A stretch of DNA of 64,000 nucleotides from Rhodotorula mucilaginosa (Eukaryota; Basidiomycota; Microbotryomycetes; Sporidiobolales; Sporidiobolaceae). The stretch is taken from NCBI GenBank assembly GCA_034406715.1, contig CP137865.1, positions 496,001 through 560,000 on the forward strand. Reading direction: 5' to 3'. The notes beneath the pieces were generated by a model. That model did no database searches. It saw nothing but the letters and a program-made list of their open reading frames with translations, and was not told the DNA's origin. The position numbers were made by a program, and so were the translations under genes. This document shows, in pieces, positions 54,695 through 64,000 of the stretch (position 1 is its first letter; each line of letters opens with the position of its first letter).

Positions 54695-57600
54695 CTACAC
54701 CCGACTCCGCACGACTCGCCTCAACAGCTCGACTTGCTGGGCTTGCAGCCTGTCGCTGCTCCGGGGTATCCGTCCTGCTCGGAACGCCGCCAGCAGAACC
54801 CGACGAGACCAGTCGTCCTTCGACAGTGCCGCACGCTCGCCGATGTCGTTCCTAATAGCGCGCGGCAGCCTCTTGTAGAACGCTTCGACATCGAGATCTT
54901 CGGCCGAAGGCTCCTCGTCCGGAACCGCCCCGTTCCCAAGCGGCTTCGTGGCACGCATCAGGTCGTCGAGGCCGAGAGTCTGCAATCTGCCGACTTCGTC
55001 AAAGCTGAGATTCGCCTCGTGGTAGAATTGACCGAGCGCGGACAGCAGGATGTCGGTCTGTCCGGTGGGGAGGATGGCGCAGCGCGACTCGAGCTCTGAA
55101 AGCGAGAAGTCGGCGAGTCGAGACAGGAGCTCGTCCAGCTGCAGACCGGCAGACAGCGCTCCGGGCGGACCGAGATCGGGGACGTAGTACGAGGGGTTGA
55201 CGGCGAGACGACGGGCGACGTAGGTCCACGAGAGAGCGTCGACGACGTGTTGACGCGTGCGCACTCGAGTTGCTGCGATGTCGTGCAAGATGAATTGCGG
55301 GAGGACGCCTCCTGTCGGTAACGATGACTCGACGACGATGCCTTGCTGGAGGAACTTTTGGTACAGGTCGACCTGGTCCTTTTGACACAGCACCAAGAAC
55401 GACGCCGATGGGGCGGCAGGGGACGGCTCGGCGAGAGATTGCATCCGCAGCAGATCCGGCATCGCGTAATCGACGACTTCGCGGTCGCCGGGACCGTCAG
55501 AGGCAGTCCGTGCCGTGACGTACTGTGCGCTCATGACGACGACGAGGCTGGCGCGGACTGGAAGAGTCCAGCAGGCTTCTCGGGAGACGACCAGCACGCG
55601 GATGATACCAGCTGCGAAGAGCTCGAGGGCGATCCGTTGCTGATTCGGCGGGAGCCCTTCGTGGAAGACGCCAATGCCGTGGGTCAACGCCTCCGCCAAA
55701 TCGTCGTCGGAGATCGAGTCTGCGTTGGCGGCGACCAAATCGAGGGCGTCCTCGGCGACGAACGAGTCTTCGAGATCACTCGCCGATTGCGTGACGAGGT
55801 CGCCAGCAGTCGCGCGGCATTGCGAGCGCGACGGAACAAAGACGATCGTCGATCCGGAGGCAGTGCGCGCGGCATCGTAGCATGGCTTGACCATCTGTCG
55901 AAGCAGCGCAAACGAGTGAGGCGTGCTGAACGCCTGGAGGGTGGCCTCGACCGAGGTGGTCCTTGTTGCCGGAGAGAACGAGTAGATTCCGTTCTCGTGA
56001 ACGCCGAGGTAATCGGCAAGGCTCGAAGCGTCGGAGAGGGCCGCGCTAGAACCGACCACACGGACGTCGGGGTGCAGGAAGCGCAATCGACTGATCGCGA
56101 GCTCGTAATGCGCATCGAGGGCTTCGAGTCCGTCAAAGACGAGCAGATCCAGGTCACGGACGCCTTCCGTTTCCGACTCGAGCCAGCGCAGCAAGGCGTG
56201 TGGAGAGGTGACGAGGATCTGCGGGCCGCCGGTCGCCTTGTGACGCTCGAAGTCTTCAGCCCGGCTGAGGAGTTCGACTGTCACGCTAGCGGTCCTGGAG
56301 AAGATTCCTCGCAGGCGGTCGGCCGACTGACGAGCGAGTGCTTTCCGAGGGCTGACGAGAAGAGTACGCCCCTCCGGTCGAATCCCGAAGGAACGCCTGC
56401 ACCGAAAGTACTCATCAGACGCGGACTCGGTCATGGCGCGAGGAGTAAAAGGGACGAACCACATAGCTAGGTCAAGAAGCACCGTCCGAGTCTGTGTGGC
56501 TGGAGCGCACAGCAACAGATTGCTCGAGGTGTGGAAGACCGAATGGAAAGCTTGCGTCTGCATGGGATCGAACGTCGGGGACTCGCGAGTATAGAGCTCG
56601 GCGAGGTCGGGGCGTTGAGAGAAGGCGTCGTGCTTGGAAAGGAGCGGAAGGTCGAGAAGCGGAAGATGAGGCATGGGCGGCGGAGGGAGGACGAGGTCGG
56701 TAAGGTCGATCGACTGCTCCGATTCGGCGCCGATCCAACGGTCCGAAACTGCCCGTACGGTGAGACTCTTCGGCGTACTCGTCACGGGGATCGTGAACTG
56801 AAGGTTGACCGAGTTCGTGTGCGAACGAATCAACACGCGGGCGAGTTGAAGAACCGCCAAGTTGTCTTCGTCTTCGATCCAGACCCAGAACGCCTCGAGA
56901 GTACCGTGGTGCTTCTCGGACCACTCAAAGGCTTTCCGGACTTCGAGTCGGACTCGGAGAAGGTCGTGCGCCAACGGTTGCAGCGTGGGGTAGATCTCGA
57001 GAGTTGGTAGAGATCTCGCGGCGCGGGTGGCAAAGCCGCCGAGCCGTTCGTTCTGATGGACGAGTGCGCCGAAATCGGCGTCCGACATGAGCGCAATCTC
57101 TTCAATGGGCACGTCGTCCGCCCAGCGTTCAACGTTGTAGAGGAGGTCGGCGGGAAGGTCGAATTGCGCGAGCGGATGAGCGAACGCCCACATGCGGCCT
57201 ACAGGGGGTGTGTTTTATCAGCGAAAGTTGCGGGGAGGAGAAGCTGAAGCGATCCTGACGCACGTTCGATCGATTTGCTCATGTTGAGAAGCACGAGCGA
57301 TACGGGCGCCCACCGCTTGGCAAGCGCAATGTCGAGCAGTGCGCGCACGATTCGCCCCGCGTTCTGCGACACGTAGCCGGTGTCGGAAACGAGGGCAAAG
57401 TCCTCGATATAGGCCTTGGAGATGTACGACTGCAGGAGGACGTTGACTTTTCCCGAGCTGCTGTCGGTTCCTCCCTTGACTTGGCAAGGGCATGACGTCT
57501 CCATGAGCTTCTTCAGCTCCTCGACCTCGTTCTCGCGGACCTGGATCTGCCCGAATTCGACACTGGCGGCAATCAAGGCGAGCACATCGGCTTCGCTCAT

Positions 57601-60600
57601 GCGGGGACGGAACAGCTTGTTGAAGATTTCGATGCTGTCGTTGCGGATATAGTATTTCGCGGCGATGCGACCGAGATCGGTGGGAGTGAATGCGCCGAGG
57701 TCTTGATCGAATTTGACCATCTGCGTCTCGACGAGGCGCTTGGCGGCGTTGTTGATGAGAGCAAGCCGCTTGCTGCCGAGGAGCGGATCCTGCTCGACTT
57801 CGGCCGCCGTCATGCCGTAGACGAGCGGGTTCTTGCGCATGCGAACGAACAGGTACGAGTAACCGAGCCATCGCACGCCCTCGTCCGTGTTGGTGACGGT
57901 TCCCAGACTGATCTCAGCGTTGAGCGAGTCGACCAGTCCGGCAGTGAACCTGAGGAGAAAAGGTGGTGAGCCTTGTTTCGGATGGGAGCTGGTGAAAGAA
58001 CGTAGCTACTCACTTCGACTCGATCGGATGTTGCTGCGTGATCGCGGAAACTGTTTGCAAGGTGATGTCAGAGTTGCGTTTTGGAACGGCGGGAAAGAGA
58101 CACATCGCGCTTTACCATAATGATCGACCTTGTCGTAGGTCGTGCAGATATAGCCGACACCCTGATCCTCGTACTGCGGTCGACCAGCACGTCCGAAGAT
58201 CTGCAGAACGTCGAGAATGCTGAGATCGACAAAGGCACCTTTGCCCGAGTCGTACACTTGCGTGCCCTTGATGACGACGGCGTATGCGGGCAAGTTGACA
58301 CCCCAGGCGAGAGTTGCCGTACAGCAGAGGACCTGCACCGAGTCCGGTTCCGTGAGCCTTGTGGACAGTGTGAGCAGATCTCGTCTTCTGCAACACCTAC
58401 CTTGGTCACGTTGGCTTCAAACATGCGCTCGGAGATGTTGCGATCGGAGCGGAGCATCCCGGCGTGGTGGATGCCGAAACCGCTGTTGGCAAGATCCTTC
58501 ATCTCGCGGTTGCGGCTCGCGCCGAGATCGCGCTTGAAGCCTTGCAGCTTGCCGTTCGTGTCCTCCGCCGCGGCCGGGTCGATCAAGTCGAGGATGCCTT
58601 CCTCGATCGCCTTCTCGCGGAGCATCTGCGCCGTCTTGACCGTGTCTTTACGAGCGTGGACAAAGACCATGCACTGATGTCCGGCTTTGACGAGTTCGGC
58701 GACCTTGTCGAAGGCGGCGTTGTCGAGGTTCGTCCGAGATTGCGGGCTGCCGGGCTTGCCCTTGACGCCAAGGAAATGCTGCTCGAGCGGGACGGGACGG
58801 AAAGACGAGTCGAAGAAGAAGAGACCGGTGTACCGGTTCACGCTGCGGTCATGGGCACAGACCAGTAAGTAAACCATCCATCGCCTTCATTGAATGGGCG
58901 TCGGTAACTCACCCGAGGAAATCTGCCACGTCAACGTAATTCGGCAGCGTCGCAGACAAGCCCACGATCCGGATGAGACTCTGCGAGGATTCGACCTGGC
59001 GGAGCGTCCGCGCAACGATCGACTCGATGACCGCTCCACGGTCTTCGTGCAGCAAGTGCACCTCGTCGATGATCAAGAGCTTGACTTTCTGTGGGCCCAT
59101 GCATATGTCAGTAACATGGGAGTGGGTACGGAGGCGGCTTGCTCGGCCTCTCACCTCTGCGACCTCGCTATCGCTGCTGCCGGCTCCTCGTCTCGTCACG
59201 ACGTCCCACTTCTCGGGCGTCGTCACGATAATCGCCGTCTCGTCCACTTCCTTCTTCGTGAGCTTCATGTCTCCAGTCAATTCGCGGACCTTGATGCCCG
59301 CCCACGAGAGCCGTTTGGCGAATTTGAGCGTGACTTCGGCGGCGAGAGCCTTGAGGGGCGCGACGTAGACAATCTTGAACGAGGCGGGCGGAGGGAGCTT
59401 TGGCGCCTCGGACATGCTCGTGAGCGGAGACGAGACGAGAGTGGACAAGCAGCGCAGGATGGTGAGGAGAGCGACGTCGGTTTTTCCCTGGATTTTACGC
59501 GCAGGTCAGTTTTCTCGACCTCGCGAAAGCAACAAGGAAGAGCATGCGTACGGCACCGGTCGGGGCACAGACTAGCATATTCTCATTTGATGTGTACGCG
59601 ACGGGGTAGACGATGGATTGCAGGCGATTGAGGGTTTTGTAGGCCTGCGGGGAAAAAATGAGCGCCGTTGTTTCTTCGTCCGCACCAGCCGCAGCCGCTC
59701 ACATGGAAGGTTCTTCGGCCCCACGGGTCCATCTCGGATATAGGACGAAGCTTCTCGTCGAAGCGGAACGGTACGGCTTTTGGTGCTGGAATCGTCACTT
59801 CTTCGTACAGCTGTGTGGGCGGGAGCTGCCTGTCAGCTTTCTGGGAAATGCAGCGTTCCCTTGAGTTGAACGGACCTCTTTGGTCTCCTTCGTAGTTCCG
59901 AGTGGTAATAGGAGCCTTTGACCGCCGATCGAAGTCCCGGCGCTCTTCGAGGCCAGGTACACGTTCGGATATTGCGGCGCTTCTCCCAAATCCGGCTGTG
60001 TGATTGCAACCGAGGTCAGTTTGGTACGTATGGGCAAGCGAGCGATTCCAGCAACTTGCCCGCAAGCCTGTCAGCGGATCACTCGGACCGTGCGAGAGCT
60101 GCTGCTCCCTCCTCCGGAGCCACGCTTCGACATCCGGTTCGTCGTCCATGTCGCCGTTGGCCCTGCCCTTGCCCTTGTCCCTCCGCATCGCCTTCTTCGC
60201 CGCCTTGGCCGCTTGGATCTCTTCCGCTGATGCGAACGTGAGCTGCGAGCCGGGAGTGTAGTCTCGTGCGTGCGCGGAAAGTTGAGAAGGCGCGGCGTTC
60301 TCTCGATGGTGGCCATTCGTGACAGAGAAGCCGTTTTCGGCATGCGAGGCTGGCGCACGAGCTTGTTGGAACTCGGCTCGTCGGCGTACGGCTTCGGCCA
60401 TGTCCTCGATCGCGTCGAACCCAAAGACGTCGAGGAGGTCGTCCTGAATCTCTGCATCGGAGCGCGAGCTCTTGAGCACTTCGAGCGCGTGCGCGACACG
60501 GTAGTCCTCGTGCAGGACGCTCTGAAGCCATCCCGTGGCGTCCTGGTGCCCTGCCCCTTCCTGTCGCTGACCATCGGCTGCGGTCTTGAGGGTCGAAGTC

Positions 60601-60812
60601 GAGCCAGCGAGGAGAGACGGCAACGGGTCCTGGTCAAAGTCTGGGGGCGGTCTAGGCGCCTGTGCGATTGAGAGAGGCGTGTTCGGTGGAAGCACTGCCT
60701 GCACTTGAGCAAGCGCGGCTTGCAAGGTCTCGTTGGCGGAACTGGACGATGATGTAGCCGCGTGGAGTTGCGACAGGAACTGGCTGATCGAGTCTTGCGG
60801 TGGTTCCGCCAT
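54695..60812 (-). CDS. SLH1: Ski2-like RNA helicase of the Slh1/ASCC3 family with a degenerate second cassette
   Basis: Large helicase of about 1,900 residues, start [16 protein letters not shown]. The N-terminus is helical and basic. Cassette 1 motifs are intact: [18 protein letters not shown] (Walker A, split by an intron), [81 protein letters not shown], and [14 protein letters not shown], followed by a winged helix and a Sec63 unit ([17 protein letters not shown]). In cassette 2 the Walker A is replaced by [12 protein letters not shown] with no GKT, and the DExH box is [10 protein letters not shown], so it should not hydrolyse ATP. The second Sec63 region is short and ends RVVRSRV. Slh1 works in the RQT complex that splits collided ribosomes; ASCC3 also acts in alkylation repair. 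Related Brr2 also has an inactive second cassette. Confidence 0.85.
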
Positions 60813-61436
60813 GGTGACAGAGCGTATTGACCTGTACCTACGCAGTCAGACCTGCGCAGGAGGCCGATGCGGAGCGAAGGAACCCTTGTCGAGTCGAGTC
60901 CGACTTGTCTTTTCGTCACCGTCGAGTCGACTCGAACCATATCCAGTTCGGCTCGAATCGGACGTGCTTGATGGTCATCGAGGATAGAACTCGTCGCATC
61001 CTTGCGCTCGTGTACGCACTACGCCGCTCCGTGACCTAGCCGAGCGGGATTCGAGCCAGTTTGAGAGAGAAAAAGGCTTTTTTCCGCTTCCCTTGACGCT
61101 CAGGGGCACTCTATGTACGCTCTAGTCGCTGTTACATGTATCCTAGCTTAGACCCTGCATGGTACCACTTGGTCCGGAGACAACGACCTACTGCGCGGGC
61201 CAGCACGCCACTCGAGTTGCGCAAGCTTTTTCTTGTCCACGCGCATCTGCATGCAGAGGGACATCTCCGGCCATGTTATAGACGTACAGAACGAAGGCTT
61301 GGCGGGCTCTTTGCACTCGGAGACCGCGGCTTTCCCTCTACTTGCCACTGAAGACTCAGGCTCGAACGCGCTTTCCAGCAGACGCCTCTTCACGCCTTCT
61401 TCCTCCCACAGTGCGTCCACTCGACCGGACCGCATC
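60813..61436. other. divergent intergenic region between SLH1 and the secreted-protein gene
   Basis: About 0.62 kb, no gene seen. The stretch next to 61437 (TTCTTCCTCCCACAG) is a pyrimidine-rich leader and could also be a splice acceptor in the 5' leader. Confidence 0.45.
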
Positions 61437-62110
61437 ATGCTCTACGGTTTCGCTATCTACAGCCTTCTCTGCTTCTCGGCCATGGCAGCGCCCCTCTCGC
61501 TGCTCCGCGGAAGTGAACCTGACGGCCTCATGAAAGTCGAACCGGGTCTCCGCGACGGCTGGTTCGCGCACGGCGGTGGGGACGGACTTCTTGGGAGTCT
61601 CGGAGACATACTCAGCGGGAGTTTGTTGGACGGGGTGAGCGGTAAGTGCTCGCCCTTTCACGCAAATCCGGGCTGATCCGGCAGGAAGAGGCTGAACCTG
61701 CTCTCTTCGCAGGCAACACCCTCGACACCAACAGCCACAACGCCCTGAACGGGCCGAAGCTCCCGCCTACCCGTGTCAGCATGAACTTTGGCGTCAGCGT
61801 CGACGTCGGCGAATTGCCCTCTTCGTCGCTCGAAGGAGGTACGGAACTTTTCTTCTTGCGTTTTCCGTCGCGTCGCCTGACTTTCGGGGTGTCATCCTTC
61901 CTCGCAGCCGCCCAAGACGAAAGCGCTGGGCAGCTTGGCCACGACATGGACCTCTCGCCTGAGATCCTTGACGGTCCGGAGGAGGACGGCGCCATTGCGT
62001 TCGATCTCGGTAAGGAAAGCTCACTCGACTCGCTTGCTTGCGGGTCACGCGGACTGACGTGACGACGCGCAGCATCTCTCTTTCCTCCCCCGGCCGTTGG
62101 CGACGCCTGA
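61437..62110 (+). CDS. hypothetical small secreted protein
   Basis: MLYGFAIYSLLCFSAMAAPLS is a typical signal peptide with cleavage near AMA-AP. Then LLRGSEPDGLMKVEPGLRDG, WFAHGGGDGLLGSLGDILSG, SGNTLDTNSHNALNGPKLPP and MNFGVSVDVGELPS. Acidic exon AAQDESAGQLGHDMDLSP and IAFDL follow. Splices near 61642 (GTAAGT), 61839 (GTACGG) and 62009 (GTAAGG) keep frame and the last exon ends FPPPAVGDA with TGA 62108-62110. No cysteines and no known domain are seen. It faces the minus-strand gene at 62311-62997, which is also probably secreted. Function is unknown; a wall or matrix protein is possible. Confidence 0.65.
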
Positions 62111-62310
62111 TGGAGTTTCGTACCATGTCTCCCCTCTAGGTCTGTGATAGACACTCTCGACTGCTCTGGAATCGAAGACTTGTTCTCCTTGCCAATGGCC
62201 GAGAGCTTAAAACACACAGTTCCGATCAGGCATGGAAGGAGACGAAAGCGCAAGCACTACAATGTCTATGAGAGGACGCAGAAAAGCGGGAAGAAGCATG
62301 CGGAGAGGTT

Positions 62311-62997
62311 TCAAGCCGATGCCGCGCTCGCCGGCTTCGGCGCGGGAGGATCCGCCCCCCCTCCTTCGGCGTTCTTTGGCGACGACGACGCCGGGTCCTC
62401 TTTACTCGTCGCGCCTTCCTCGAGACCAGTCGAGTCTTGCAGCGCCGCGAGTCCGGTGAGGATGTCCGCCATGGCGCTCGCGGCGGACGGATCGAGGGTG
62501 GCGAGCGTGGAGGAGGGAGTACCTGCCAGGGTCGGGGTGGGAGCATGGGCACCAGCGTAGTCGGGAGGCGCCGTCGCAGCCCCAGCGGGATCGTTGGCCA
62601 GGGTGGTGAAAGGCTCGAGAGTCGAGACGGAATTGACGGAGGCGAAAGTGGGTGCGGCGTTGGCGGTCAGGGCAGCCGCTTGGCCGAGACGAGGAGTAGC
62701 CATGGGTGCCGACTGGATCGCCGGACCGACCGCCGGAGCCGCGTTGCTCAACGTGGGAAGCATCTGAGCCGTCGCAGATGCAGGTCCGGAGTCGACATCG
62801 GCGGTGGCAGACGGATTCGAAGCCGACGAGAAGGCGGTCCCGCGTTCGAGCGACCACCCAGCCGTGTCGAGCGCCGGAGCGCCCGGGATCCCCGGCAACG
62901 CGTTGGCAGGATTGAATTCGGCCGCTTGGGGGACTGGACTGGCAAGGATAGCCGTGCAAAATGCGAACGCGAGGATGGTGGCGAAACGGAGGAACAT
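62311..62997 (-). CDS. hypothetical Ala/Pro/Ser-rich secreted protein
   Basis: Met at 62997 starts a signal peptide (MFLRFATILAFAFCTAILAS) and the mature chain opens PVPQAAEFNPANALPGIPG. The chain of about 228 residues is rich in Ala, Pro, Ser and Thr (TADVDSGPASATAQMLPTLS, PTPTLAGTPSSTLATLDPS) with no cysteines and few charged residues, as in cell-wall or mannoprotein-type chains with O-glycosylation. It ends ADPPAPKPASAASA. An in-frame Met farther up (63087) would add an unlikely N-terminal tail. No intron was needed. No GPI signal was seen. Family unknown. Confidence 0.65.
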   Translation of the reverse strand: MFLRFATILAFAFCTAILASPVPQAAEFNPANALPGIPGAPALDTAGWSLERGTAFSSASNPSATADVDSGPASATAQMLPTLSNAAPAVGPAIQSAPMATPRLGQAAALTANAAPTFASVNSVSTLEPFTTLANDPAGAATAPPDYAGAHAPTPTLAGTPSSTLATLDPSAASAMADILTGLAALQDSTGLEEGATSKEDPASSSPKNAEGGGADPPAPKPASAASA

Positions 62998-63644
62998 GCT
63001 GAGACTGCCGTGGAGCGGCAATGTCAGCTTCGCTGAACATTCGAGCAGCTGTCTGCGAGTAACAAGTACGCACCTGTATCTCTCCATGCTGATCCGTGGG
63101 GAAGGTGCACAAGGTGGCCGCGAGATGAAGAGAGGAAAGGGGAAACCGAGGAAGAGAACTTTGCCACCAGCGTCCGCTTCGAGCTAATTCAGCATAGCAG
63201 ACCGTTCGGAGCAAAACCATATCGAAGTAGCATTACGTGATGTGGCTCGGCACCGTAATCTCTCCGGCCCGATGTATGGCAGCCTCAAAAGCGACGAGCA
63301 AGGCTTTTCTCGGTGCGCTGGTTGCGACCGGGCTCCGTGTATTTGGTATCGGGGCGAGGCAGAAGCTCCAGAAATTCAAGAAGTATCCGTAAGACTCGGT
63401 AGCTTGACAAAAGCGTAGGAATTTCGCCCTCGGACTTGTCGATTTTTTCGAGAAAATGAGGCTCGAGGCGAAGAGGAACAGACGCTCTCCCATACCACAC
63501 TGCTACCCCTCCGCATCGGAAAGCATACCTGCCAGATACCACACCAAGCTTGTCGTCGCTACCGCCTCCCCTCACAGAGTCTGACAGCAGAGACGGGCGA
63601 ACCACGACGGCCCCACTCAAGTTGATCGAACCCGACACGGCAGG
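62998..63644. other. divergent intergenic region upstream of the kinase gene
   Basis: About 0.65 kb between divergent starts. Open frames (for example 63233-63638 minus) are not family-like. No gene is called. Confidence 0.45.
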
Positions 63645-64000
63645 ATGAAGTGAGTCCCGCTCTCTATGCGGAGCCGTGGAGATCTAGTCCCGACGTACTG
63701 ACTACCACCCCTCCTGCAGCTACATCCAGCTCGAAAAGCTCGGCGAGGGGACGGTGAGACGACTCGCTTCCCACTTGGACGACAATGACACCAGCTGACT
63801 GAATCGGCTCTTTCACACCTCTCTGCGGTTGGGAGAATAGTATGCGACGGTGCACAAGGTGTGTGCAGGCGCTTTCATGCTCGAGACCGGGCGTAGAGCG
63901 GCCAGAGCAGAGTTGCCGACTGATCTTGGGTCTTCCCGCCGCCGGACAACAGGGTCGATCACGCATCACCAACGAGCTCGTGGCGCTCAAGGAGATCCAT
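63645..64000 (+). CDS. PHO85: Pho85-like cyclin-dependent kinase, 5' part (runs off the right edge)
   Basis: ATG at 63645; exon 1 is only ATGAA, donor GTGAGT. Exons then give YIQLEKLGEGT, YATVHK and GRSRITNELVALKEIH after introns of 50-100 nt. The assembled start MNYIQLEKLGEGTYATVHKG matches the Pho85 family (Y-x-Q-L-E-K-L-G-E-G-T-Y-A-T-V). G-x-G-x-x-x-x-V is the glycine loop and K of VALKEIH the ATP-binding lysine. The remaining kinase domain is beyond the window. The family controls phosphate signalling and cell cycle with several cyclins. Other CDKs such as Cdc28 start differently (Y.KLEK.GEGTYG.VYK), so Pho85 is preferred. Confidence 0.75.

Noticed and set aside
1-64000. CRISPR arrays, bacterial-type operons, riboswitches
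   Set aside because: Intron-rich eukaryotic DNA with monocistronic layout; no regular spaced repeats seen.

Overview
The window is nuclear DNA from a GC-rich basidiomycete yeast. Genes are dense and split by many short introns (about 40-100 nt) with GT..AG ends and CTGAC/CTAAC-type branch motifs just before the acceptor. Recognisable proteins look fungal and basidiomycete-like, for example a Romo1/Mgr2 protein, a glyoxal oxidase, Dal5-type and Pho85-type proteins and an Nsp1 nucleoporin. A red yeast of Pucciniomycotina (Rhodotorula/Sporobolomyces-like) fits best, but that is an inference from style and not from a search.

Layout. 1-422: 5' end of an alpha/beta-hydrolase gene running off the left edge. 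1.6-5.4 kb: three tandem copies of an unrecognised cysteine-containing family in visible decay. 5.6-20.7 kb: housekeeping block of SKI8, a UBAC2/Dsc2-like rhomboid pseudoprotease, MTG1, ISY1, citrate synthase, a TMEM205-like membrane protein, the CCA-adding enzyme and MGR2. 20.9-26.1 kb: an alpha/beta hydrolase and a Dal5-family transporter. 26.1-32.9 kb: an accessory island holding an unrecognised multi-exon Cys/His gene, flanked downstream by scrambled pieces of the transporter gene (a direct copy of its 3' end and an inverted copy of its 5' end). 33-43 kb: glyoxal oxidase, an F-box-like gene with an in-frame stop, kynurenine aminotransferase, eIF2-alpha, and an orphan 116-residue zinc-finger-like ORF. 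44-50 kb: CSN6, NSP1 and PPC decarboxylase. 50-54.6 kb: two tandem TPR paralogues. 54.7-60.8 kb: a long Slh1/ASCC3-type helicase. 61.4-63 kb: two small convergent genes for probable secreted proteins. 63.6 kb to the end: start of a PHO85-like kinase.

Most genes are independent housekeeping loci and not a pathway cluster. There are loose themes: mRNA and translation quality control (Ski8, Slh1, eIF2-alpha, Isy1, Cca1), mitochondria (Mtg1, Mgr2), and protein degradation (Dsc2-like, CSN6, F-box). The parts that may be new are the accessory island at 26-33 kb, the decaying tandem family at 1.6-5.4 kb, and the orphan zinc-finger ORF at 42.8 kb. Exon joins were read by eye from splice signals and frame, so individual boundaries may be off by a few bases where no family alignment constrains them.
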